Below are positions 15,427 through 22,800 of a DNA stretch of 25,683 nt, piece by piece. Positions within the stretch are counted from its first letter, which is position 1. Each line of letters starts with the position of its first letter. The stretch comes from a virus. The stretch spans positions 1 through 25,683 of IMG/VR virus record IMGVR_UViG_3300018080_000543; one strand, given 5' to 3'. Made by a program: the position numbers and the translations under genes. A model generated the notes under the pieces. That model ran no database searches. It was not told the origin of the DNA and worked only from the letters and a program-made list of their open reading frames with translations.

Positions 15427-17612
15427 AATTCAATGAAATATCAACATATAACCTAAAATCCCAACATCTACTAACTGAAAGTTGGAATATACTCACTGAA
15501 TCACAGAAACTGCATATCAGTAAATGGGAGCATCGCGTTTGGCCATTAATGGAAAAGCTGAACATACTTCTAGAAAATGATCTCAGTAATGATCAAATAC
15601 AGCAGATATTTCAAAATGCCGAAGAAGTTGCTATGTCAGGCGACAATAAAACTGCACTAGGTCGAGCAGGAAAAGCAGCATCTGACATAACCGGTAAAAT
15701 AAAACAAGAAATTCAGAAGTTATACAACGACACAAAAAATAGTCAAGAAGTCCAAGAGTTTGATCAGCAGTTCGAAGATCTAAAGAAAAAAATAAAAGAC
15801 AAGCTCGCAGGTTCTCAACAAGGTCAAAAAGTTATAAGTTCACTGGATAAGTGGAAAAAGTTTGGTAAAGATCATCCTGTGAAAACTGCGTTTATCATAG
15901 GTGCTATGACATCGCTGCTGGCATTTGCGAGCGGCGGAGTAATGAGTGGTGCTGCTATAGGATTTTTCATAAGAACTGCTAATAATATCATACAAGGTGA
16001 TAAGCTATCTACAGCAATCGGTAAAGGTGCAACAGGTGCTGCTATCGGTGCTGTAGCTGGTGCCATCGGGGATATACTGAGTGATCCAGGTGCTGTGGAA
16101 ATAAGTGAACCTGAGTTTGAAAACGGCCCTCAGACCGTGAGCAGCGAAATCTCTAGCGATCAACTAAAACAAGCATTATCAACTAGCTCAGCGGCTCAAG
16201 ATCAGTATTCGGTACAATCTCCCGGCTCATCGGGTATTGATAACCCCCAAGATTCATCACAAACAACTGATCAAGTCAATGACTTATTACCTGATTCACT
16301 TGATGAATACAAACTAGAATATGCTAATAAACTAGCAGAACATTCATTTGGTGCAGGAAAAACCAGTGATGCTATGATTCAAAAAATGGCTGATTTAATG
16401 ACTGTAGAAGGATCTTATCCCGACAATTTCAGTGTCAAGAGTGATTTTGTAGCACTTAGATCAATGGTCTTATCTCCTGAGGAACATGCAGCATTTATGC
16501 AGTTTATTGAAACTCAAGGAAACGGTGATCCCTATTTCTCATTATCTAGTGAGGCTCGTGAATGGATGATAGACAACGTAGAAGGCGCTAAAGAAGAATA
16601 CGAATCAGATCAAGCACTAGCAGCACAAGAACGTGAACAAATACGTAAAAGCAGATCAGATACGGTAGATCCGCGAGTTCAGCAACAATTAGATAGCTTT
16701 TTTGATTCCAAAGATCTACAAGAATACTACTGGGATCAGTTAGACTTGTATGAAGCAGGATTTAAAGATACGTTAAAATCAGCAGGCGGAAAAATTGCAG
16801 GAAAAGCTCAAACAGCAGCAAAGTCTGCTGCATCTAAAACAAAAAAAGCAGCTCAAGGAGCAGGCAAAGAACTAGGGAATCGTGTAACATTTAATAAACT
16901 GAATAGAATGTGGAAAAAAGCAGGGTCTCCTTCTGACATAGCATCCATAGTTAATATTCTAATAGATGCAGGACTCACAGATGAGCAAGTAGGAACTGTA
17001 GGCACTAATAATAACGTAGATCTAGCTGCAGCAGTAGCACAAGCTAATCCTCCTAGACGAGATGACAGTGAAATTTATGGAAATCGTCCCAGACAACAGG
17101 CAGCATCTGATAATGTGCAAGCATCTTCTCAAGATTCTTTAGAATCCCTGGCAACAGAAATTATTAATTCAGGCATGACCAGGGAAGCTATAAAGTACAT
17201 AAATCAGAAACTATCTGTTAATAGCAAGCCAGGTGATAAAAGACAAAATAATTATATGACCCGTGCAAAGAATCAGATGCGTAATCTAAATCCTTCCACA
17301 GGTGGTAAAAAGCTTCCTACAAAGCTACAAAGGTCACTAAACAGACAACTTCAATTGTTTAAAAAAGGTGACACGTATGCGGCCATAAAAGCAGCTAAAC
17401 GAATAGTCATATATGCAAACAAGGGTTATGATATAAGCAAGTTCCATGAAAAGTGGATACAGAATTTATCTGTTCACGGAAGAATCATTAATCAAAGTCT
17501 GTATTTTGATCTAGATAATATCTTAACGGAATTTAACTATAGTTGGCAGAGTTTTGGAGTCAGCGTTATGATTCTTGAAGATCACGGGTTATATCATATC
17601 GAAGCTTTGTAA
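15423..17612 (+). CDS. Probable virion protein with glycine-zipper membrane segments
   Basis: A 729-residue protein translationally coupled to the gene before it. The N-terminus (MKFNEISTYNLKSQHLLTES) has LTE-S, another possible prohead-protease site. Residues about 90-150 are a charged helix or coiled coil. Residues 155-220 are hydrophobic and Gly/Ala-rich (TAFIIGAMTSLLAFASGGVM, then GKGATGAAIGAVAGAIGDIL), a glycine-zipper that could insert in a membrane. About 465-540 is a Lys/Ala-rich helix followed by FNKLNRMWKKAGSPSDIASI, a motif I recall from marine T4-like structural proteins. The C-terminal 140 residues are basic and apparently globular. No enzyme motif is visible. It could be a head-packaged or tail protein that enters the host envelope during DNA delivery; this is inference from composition, late expression and location. 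Confidence 0.75.
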   Translation: MKFNEISTYNLKSQHLLTESWNILTESQKLHISKWEHRVWPLMEKLNILLENDLSNDQIQQIFQNAEEVAMSGDNKTALGRAGKAASDITGKIKQEIQKLYNDTKNSQEVQEFDQQFEDLKKKIKDKLAGSQQGQKVISSLDKWKKFGKDHPVKTAFIIGAMTSLLAFASGGVMSGAAIGFFIRTANNIIQGDKLSTAIGKGATGAAIGAVAGAIGDILSDPGAVEISEPEFENGPQTVSSEISSDQLKQALSTSSAAQDQYSVQSPGSSGIDNPQDSSQTTDQVNDLLPDSLDEYKLEYANKLAEHSFGAGKTSDAMIQKMADLMTVEGSYPDNFSVKSDFVALRSMVLSPEEHAAFMQFIETQGNGDPYFSLSSEAREWMIDNVEGAKEEYESDQALAAQEREQIRKSRSDTVDPRVQQQLDSFFDSKDLQEYYWDQLDLYEAGFKDTLKSAGGKIAGKAQTAAKSAASKTKKAAQGAGKELGNRVTFNKLNRMWKKAGSPSDIASIVNILIDAGLTDEQVGTVGTNNNVDLAAAVAQANPPRRDDSEIYGNRPRQQAASDNVQASSQDSLESLATEIINSGMTREAIKYINQKLSVNSKPGDKRQNNYMTRAKNQMRNLNPSTGGKKLPTKLQRSLNRQLQLFKKGDTYAAIKAAKRIVIYANKGYDISKFHEKWIQNLSVHGRIINQSLYFDLDNILTEFNYSWQSFGVSVMILEDHGLYHIEAL

Positions 17613-17618
17613 AAAATT

Positions 17619-17644
17619 AAAAGTTGCTTGCGAGAGCAACTTTT
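17619..17644. terminator. Bidirectional terminator between convergent genes
   Basis: AAAAGTTGCT (17619-17628), loop TGCGAG, AGCAACTTTT (17635-17644) is a perfect 10-pair stem. It ends in T's on the plus strand and is preceded by an A-run that gives T's on the minus strand, so it can stop transcription from both sides. The minus-strand frameshift extension ends inside the stem (stop codon 17643-17645). Confidence 0.85.
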
Positions 17645-17873
17645 AATAAAAAGGCATACCTGTTTTTTTGGTAATTTCTAGATTTTCATCAATTATTTTA
17701 GCTATAATTTCTCGTTCTTCATGACCTATTATAAAAGCATCTTCATAAGTCAATCCACCTCTCATATACCAACAGAGTTTGGATATGTCATGCTTTAATT
17801 GTTTGGTTTCTTGTTCTAACTTATAAACTTCGTCTAGAAATTCAGGTATACTATAAGTTAGAATCTTTATCCG
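17643..17873 (-). CDS. Frameshift-encoded C-terminal extension of the gp26-like protein
   Basis: An open frame of 76 sense codons lies in the -1 frame relative to the upstream gp26-like gene and continues straight out of the slippery run at its end. Product: RIKILTYSIPEFLDEVYKLE, a polar helix, SKLCWYMRGGLTYEDAFIIG, HEEREIIAKIIDENLEITKK and TGMPFY. The frame has no ATG or ribosome site near its beginning; the only alternatives are ATT at 17862-17864 or a late internal ATG. The SKLCWYMRGGLTYEDA and KKTGMPFY parts resemble a small reading frame that I recall after gp26 in marine T4-like phages. The expected full fusion is about 360 residues. It parallels the G/GT pair of lambda tail assembly chaperones. 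The region is clearly coding in composition; the mode of expression is inferred. Confidence 0.7.
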   Translation of the reverse strand, partial: RIKILTYSIPEFLDEVYKLEQETKQLKHDISKLCWYMRGGLTYEDAFIIGHEEREIIAKIIDENLEITKKTGMPFY

Positions 17874-18724
17874 AAAAAATTTGATTGGTCAAAAGTAATA
17901 GGAACTTCATATACCTCAGGAACACCTTTTTCGATATCTTCAGGAGTAGCTTGTATTTTTAATGGTTTAATGGTGTATTTTTCTTTTTGAGCTTCAATAT
18001 GTGAAATGATGGCACTAAAAAAATCCTTATCAGCATTTTTTATAAATTCTTCTATGTGAAGAGGGTTAGTAACTTCAGTATCTTCTAGAGAAATTTTAGA
18101 TATACTTTGTATTACAGTGTTTATAGTAAGTTCAGTTAGTTTGGTAAATGAATTAGTAAATGCTTGTAGTTTTTCTTGATCATTTATAGACTCATCATTA
18201 ACGATGCTAAAAATTCTTTGTTCTTCAAAGGTTTTTACAGCATTTTTTGTAAATTCTCGGTATGTAAGAGGTCTGATGTGAATTTTCATATCTCCAACTT
18301 CGACAGTTTCATCGAATTCGAGGTTAGAAAAACCATCATATAACAAACGAAGATCTAGTTCATAGTCTCGTTCATCACCGATTACAGGAGTTTTCGTGGA
18401 TATAGAAAGTTTGTCACCATATGTAGCCATTCTAATAGCTATTAAAACAGCGTCTAGATCTATGCTAGGCATCATCCATGCATTCTTTATATTAGGAACA
18501 CAGCTTTGTATGACATCAACAGTTGCTTGGCCGTTTAACAAAGCGTCAGGAGTTTTAAATGCAAGCTCGTCTTTTGCAGTCATAGAATATACAGGATATT
18601 CTTGAGTTTCTGTTTTTTCCAGACTTCCTACATTATAGAATTTGCCGTTGCTGGGTAAACTGATATAGAGTTTTGGTTGTCTAAAGTATTTTTGTAAGGG
18701 GTTGTTGTTTTGCTGTTCGGTCAT
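17867..18724 (-). CDS. gp26: gp26-like baseplate/tail assembly protein
   Basis: A 285-residue protein. The start is the ATG at 18722-18724 behind GGAGG (18731-18735 on the opposite strand); an in-frame ATG seven codons upstream has no ribosome site. Segments KYFRQPKLYISLPSNGKFYN, EYPVYSMTAKDELAFKTPDA, LLNGQATVDVIQSCVPNIKN, LDAVLIAIRMATYGDKLSIS and IHIRPLTYREFTKNAVKTFE are typical of the T4 gp26/gp51 family, which helps build the baseplate hub and is chaperone-like. T4 gp26 is shorter (208). It lies close to the tape-measure-like gene, as tail assembly chaperones do, but is divergent from it. It has its own late promoter. The end carries a slippery run two codons before the stop, suggesting a longer second product. 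Confidence 0.88.
   Translation of the reverse strand: MTEQQNNNPLQKYFRQPKLYISLPSNGKFYNVGSLEKTETQEYPVYSMTAKDELAFKTPDALLNGQATVDVIQSCVPNIKNAWMMPSIDLDAVLIAIRMATYGDKLSISTKTPVIGDERDYELDLRLLYDGFSNLEFDETVEVGDMKIHIRPLTYREFTKNAVKTFEEQRIFSIVNDESINDQEKLQAFTNSFTKLTELTINTVIQSISKISLEDTEVTNPLHIEEFIKNADKDFFSAIISHIEAQKEKYTIKPLKIQATPEDIEKGVPEVYEVPITFDQSNFFG
17873..17882 (-). promoter_or_regulatory. Predicted -1 ribosomal frameshift site
   Basis: The minus strand reads A AAT TTT TTC in the gp26 reading frame, which contains two overlapping X XXY YYZ heptamers (AAATTTT at 17882-17876 and TTTTTTC at 17879-17873). The zero-frame stop TAA comes one codon later (GGA TAA), while the -1 frame is open for 76 codons. The stem of the downstream terminator is too far away to be the stimulator, and I see no obvious close pseudoknot. 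Confidence 0.6.
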
Positions 18725-18752
18725 TTTATCCTCCGATAAATGCAACTCTAGG

Positions 18753-18759
18753 TATTTAT
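18753..18759 (-). promoter_or_regulatory. T4-type late promoter for the gp26-like gene
   Basis: The minus strand reads GATAAATACC with the ATAAATA core 28 bases before the gp26 start, in the short gap after the ADP-ribosyltransferase-like gene. It allows tail assembly expression separate from the kinase operon. Confidence 0.6.
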
Positions 18760-18791
18760 CAGAGGTTTTTCAAGTGAAAAAATATTATAAT

Positions 18792-19136
18792 CTAGTCTAT
18801 TATTTCTTGATCTATGATAAAACCGCCATCAGCAGTATATATATTCATGCCTTTTTGCTGTTTAAACAAGCGAAGATTCAAAGGTACAACTGTATATACA
18901 ACTGATCGTCCTCCCCATATCCTACGTGCTCTTCCGCTGTATATACGAGCATATTTTTTGCTATCAGACAAGAATATGATGTCATTATTCTTCTTTCGTT
19001 GTTGTTCAGTAGAATTGCCAGACTTGCCTGCAGGGATTATACTATCACCGATATCTAGTCCGTGTGCAGTGGTAGTACCGTGGAACACTATTCTAGGAAG
19101 ATCATCGTTGGTTAAGTAATCAAATACAGACTTCAT
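18792..19136 (-). CDS. ADP-ribosyltransferase-fold protein (Arr/KptA-like)
   Basis: A 114-residue protein. RIVFHGTTTAHGLDIGDSII (H19-G20-T21 and GD at 30-31), NDIIFLSDSKKYARIYS (about 52-67), GGRSVVYTVVP (about 75-85) and the closing GGFIIDQEIID follow the order of strands in small ADP-ribosyltransferases such as rifampin ADP-ribosyltransferase (HGT, GD.I.PG, a Y/F-x-T/S strand, then GR..VY.V.P). The conserved His is present; the second and third NAD-contacting residues are less certain, so activity is not assured. RNA 2'-phosphotransferase relatives share the fold and are an alternative. The start codon shares one base with the stop of the kinase-like gene (TAATG), so both are made from one late transcript. 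T4 uses ADP-ribosyltransferases (Alt, ModA, ModB) to modify host polymerase, which makes a host-takeover role plausible but unproven. Confidence 0.65.
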   Translation of the reverse strand: MKSVFDYLTNDDLPRIVFHGTTTAHGLDIGDSIIPAGKSGNSTEQQRKKNNDIIFLSDSKKYARIYSGRARRIWGGRSVVYTVVPLNLRLFKQQKGMNIYTADGGFIIDQEIID

Positions 19137-19774
19137 TATTTTTTTATTTGATCCCGTCCGGTGGTGAAAACATCCGGATTAGGTTCATACGGATCAATGG
19201 AAAAATCCATTTTTTCAGGCTTGAACCAATTATAGAACGGATCAATAATAACAACTTGATCGCCTCTCATCATTATATTTTCATTGTGAAGATCAAATAT
19301 ATTAGAATTTTTATTAAACAGATCAAGTATAGAATTTATATTTTCATCGTTTGTTCTATATGAATTATCATCTTCCCAACGACTTATAATAGTAGCAAAT
19401 TGATCAACACTGTCATGCATGCCTCGTATGGGTTTTAGTTTTTCTATTCTCACTGCATAAAAAATAGACGTTAGTTTAGAAACTTTTCCTCGTATTTTGG
19501 GAACATAAGGATTTTGCTGATTGTTCATGCAAAATCGTAACCATCTCATATATGCAGTATCACGCATGAAAATCTTTATAGCATATGGATAACTAGAATT
19601 AATGAATACTGTGCCGTATTTTCCTGTGCCAGAGTTGTTAAAACCATATTCTTGAAATGCTTGATTTAATAAACTCTGCCAACTTGTATCACGAGAGTCT
19701 ATATTTTTTATTTTTGACAAATCGCTTTTAACACCTGATAATTGACGAGGTTTGTTAAGCTCGTTTATTCTCAT
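19136..19774 (-). CDS. Protein-kinase-like protein
   Basis: A 212-residue protein with the compact kinase-fold landmarks: glycine-rich loop GTGKYGTVF (residues 49-57), YPYAIKIF with the ATP-binding Lys K67, FYAVRIEKLKPIRGMHDS as the hinge region, the catalytic loop FDLHNENIMMRG (D161, N166) and VVIIDPFYNW with D178 as the metal-binding Asp. The D-L-H-x-x-N form is closer to APH/choline-kinase and bacterial kinases than to eukaryotic HRD kinases. The lobe after D178 is very short, so the substrate site is reduced. The substrate is unknown. The N-terminus MRINELNKP resembles the starts of two probable virion proteins nearby (MKFNEI, MNLSDL). It is the first gene of a two-gene operon with the ADP-ribosyltransferase-like gene; AAGGATGGG serves as ribosome site. 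Confidence 0.68.
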   Translation of the reverse strand: MRINELNKPRQLSGVKSDLSKIKNIDSRDTSWQSLLNQAFQEYGFNNSGTGKYGTVFINSSYPYAIKIFMRDTAYMRWLRFCMNNQQNPYVPKIRGKVSKLTSIFYAVRIEKLKPIRGMHDSVDQFATIISRWEDDNSYRTNDENINSILDLFNKNSNIFDLHNENIMMRGDQVVIIDPFYNWFKPEKMDFSIDPYEPNPDVFTTGRDQIKK

Positions 19775-19791
19775 ATTCCCATCCTTTTTTA

Positions 19792-19798
19792 TATTTAT
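19792..19798 (-). promoter_or_regulatory. T4-type late promoter for the kinase/ADP-ribosyltransferase operon
   Basis: The minus strand reads AAATAAATATAAA with the core ATAAATA 17 bases before the kinase start codon. It stands back to back with the late promoter of the tape-measure-like gene. Confidence 0.58.
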
Positions 19799-19813
19799 TT
19801 CTTCTAGTATAAT

Positions 19814-19836
19814 TATGATTATTTCAAATAATCATA
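19814..19836. repeat. Perfect inverted repeat between divergent late promoters
   Basis: TATGATTATT (19814-19823), loop TCA, AATAATCATA (19827-19836): ten pairs without mismatch, three bases upstream of the plus-strand late octamer and 15 bases from the minus-strand one. It has no T tract, so it looks more like a binding palindrome than a terminator. Confidence 0.7.
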
Positions 19837-19839
19837 TCA

Positions 19840-19847
19840 TATAAATA
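19840..19847 (+). promoter_or_regulatory. T4 late promoter (exact TATAAATA) for the tape-measure-like gene
   Basis: The exact T4 late octamer TATAAATA, 31 bases before the start codon at 19879. It is the only exact match I noted ahead of a gene in this window. Confidence 0.72.
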
Positions 19848-19878
19848 GTATATATAATAAATTCTGGATGAAAATAAC

Positions 19879-22800
19879 ATGGTTGATGAAGTCAAAATTG
19901 TAGATGTTGCAGGAGGACCTGCAGCAGAAGCTACTTTACAAGAATTGCTAAAAACCGTCAAGAAAATTGCCAAAGATTGTTGCAATAGTTCAAAGCCTGA
20001 ATCTAAAGTACAAAGTCTCTATGAAAAATCAGTGGCACAAGGCACTAAGTCGCAGAAAAAAAATACTGCGGCACTAGATAATAGCACCACTAGTTTGAAT
20101 AGATTCTCAGATGCGCTTAAACGAGCATGGGGATTTTTTGGAAATCTAGCATCAGGTATAGCAAATCTACTAGGAAAATTCACTGAACTAGCAATCGGTT
20201 TGACCAATGCTAAAACCATGGGAGAACTCTTGGGCAAACTCCCCTTGGTTGGAAGTATTCTAGAAAAAATGACTGGCTATTATCAAGAAGGTGCAAATGC
20301 CTTGCGTGAGTTATCTAGTGTAGGTGCAGGTTTTAATAATAGCTTGATAGATCTTAAACGATCTGCTGCAGAAGCTGCACTCCCGTTTGATACCTTTGTG
20401 AATATTATACACAGAAATTCAGAATCCATGTTATTCTTAGGAGGAACTGTTACTGAAGGGGCAAAAAGATTTGGCAAGCTTACTAAAACTCTAAGGACCA
20501 GTGAGTCTAGTCTTCTAAGCTTGGGTTATACCATGGAAAGCTTGAGCGAGCACACTGCTGGCTATCTACAACTCCAAGCTAGATCAGGCAAGCTTAATCA
20601 AATGACTGATGCACAGTTGTTAAAAGGTTCACAACAGTATCTTTATGAACTTGATAGGCTAGCAAAGATAACAGGAAGATCTAGAAAAGAACAAGAAGAC
20701 ATAATGAATAGGCAAGCTGCAGAAGCTAATGTAGCTGCTATGCAAGCTCGCTTGAGTGGAGAAGCTCTGCAGAATTTCAGAGGTAATCTATCACAAGCTG
20801 CTATGCTAGGACCTGAAATGGAAAATGCATTCAAAGACCTAGCAGACGGAGTAGCTCAAACTGATCTAGGTAAAAAAATATCAGCACTTTCTCCGGAATT
20901 TGCAAGACTGGCACAAGATGCAGCAGCAGGAACTGTTACTCAAGAAGAATTTGTAAAAAGAATGCAATCTTCGGCAAAAACCTTGATAGACTTTAGTAAT
21001 GGCATGGGAGCAGCTGGCATACAAGCATTGATGACTCAAGGAGGATTCAGCGAATTATTAGGGTCGATGGGAACACTCAATGAATATGTCAGCAAAAAAA
21101 TGGATCCCAAAAATGCTGAAAATGAATCAAAGCGCAGGGAACAAATAACTGATACCTTCTTTAAATTTGAACAAGTGATGACTAGTATCAGAAAAACCAT
21201 AGAAAAAGCTTTGATAGACAGCGGCATCATAGAACTAGTAGGAACAGGTCTTACATCGTTATCAGAAATAATAACAACTTCTGGCGTAGAATTAACAAAT
21301 TTGTTCAAAGATCTAGTAGATAACCCTGATTTTAAATCATTGTTTACAGATACTAGTATGTGGGTAGAACGTTTGAAAACACAAGCGTTGGAATTTATCA
21401 AGAATATAAAAAATCTAGACTTCAAAGAAGTAGTTGAACAGTATTTTCCTGAAGGAATAGACTCTATTGTATCAGGTACAGCAGAAATTATAAAAGATTC
21501 TGTATCATCTATATTTTCTTTTATAGGAAAAAGTATAGTAGACGGGTTTAGTTCTATGTTTGCTAATCCGGTTGTTGTAGGATCAGTAGCTGCTGCAATA
21601 GCTGCATTTTTTGCTGGTAAAAAACTATTAGGTGCTATGTCTTTTGGTGGGTCCGGTGGGTCTGGTGGATCTGGCGGATCCGGAGGCAGCAGCGGAGGCT
21701 CCGGGGCACTAGGGAAAATAGGAAGAGGTCTAGGAGGACTAGGCGGAGGCATCATACAAGGTTTGTCTGAAGGTCTTGCAGCAGCAGGAGCAGTTGCGCC
21801 TAAGATGATTTTAGGTGCTACTGCTATAGGAACATCCATAACTCTGATTGGAGCAGGTATAGCAGGTGCAACTTGGATTCTAGGAAAAGCTTTGCCTAGC
21901 TTCAGTGAAGGTCTTAGATCATTTGAAGATATTAACGGGGATAATCTTAAAAACACAGCAGCGGGTATGTTAGCTCTGAGCGGAGCAATGGCAGCGTTTG
22001 GAGGCGGGTCGGTTGTGTCAGGCATAGGAAATCTAGTAGGTAGTATTGCTGATGGTATAGCTGGACTGTTTGGCGGAAATGATCCTATGGAAAAGCTAGA
22101 AAGATTTTCTTCTTATAATATAAATGCTGCTCGCGTTAAAAGTAATGCCGAAGCTTTGATTGCATACAGCGAAGCTATATCATCATCTGGGCTAGGACAA
22201 GCTGCCTCGGGTATATCTGGAATAGTCGGAGGAATAGCTAATGGAATTTTGTCACTGTTTGGAAAAGAAAAGATTCCATTCAAGGAATTAGAAAAATTTG
22301 CAGGATATCGACTGCAAACTACAAAAATAAAAGCCAATGCTGAAGCTATTATTGCTTTTAGTTCTGCTATGTCAGCTTTGTCAAAATTAAATATGGGATC
22401 TGGATTTTCTCGTGTGGTTAGTTCAGTCTTTGAAGGTATAGCTAACTTCTTTTCAGCAAGTAAAGAATTGCCTATTACTGAAATCCGCAGATTTGCTTCG
22501 ATGTCTTTGTCTGATGATAACATAAGAGAAAATTTTAGAATACTGACGTTGTTCGGGGAAACTATAAAGCAGCTTCCTGAAGAAATGAACGGTGAGCGAA
22601 AAGGCGGTATTTTTGAACTGATTACTAGTGTATTTGTAGGCAGCAAAGAAGTTCCTTGGAATAGCTTGCTAGATTTTGGTAATATGAAATTGCCTTCGTC
22701 ACTGCCTGATAAAATAGAATTGCTAGCAGCGTTCGGTAGAGCTATATCAGCATTACCTGATAATATAAACGGGGAACGAGCAGGAGGATTATTTGGAGCT

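Noticed and set aside
18814-19119. Plus-strand 101-codon frame
   Set aside because: It lies antisense to the ADP-ribosyltransferase-like gene, which has family motifs, coupling and a promoter; this frame has none.
21645-21705. Engineered linker or vector contamination
   Set aside because: Codons vary irregularly, the frame is continuous with phage sequence on both sides and no cloning or vector sequence is seen.
21036-22025. Minus-strand 329-codon Pro-rich frame
   Set aside because: It is the antisense of the Gly/Ala-rich part of the giant tail protein; the PPDPPD runs are simply the complement of the GGS linker codons.
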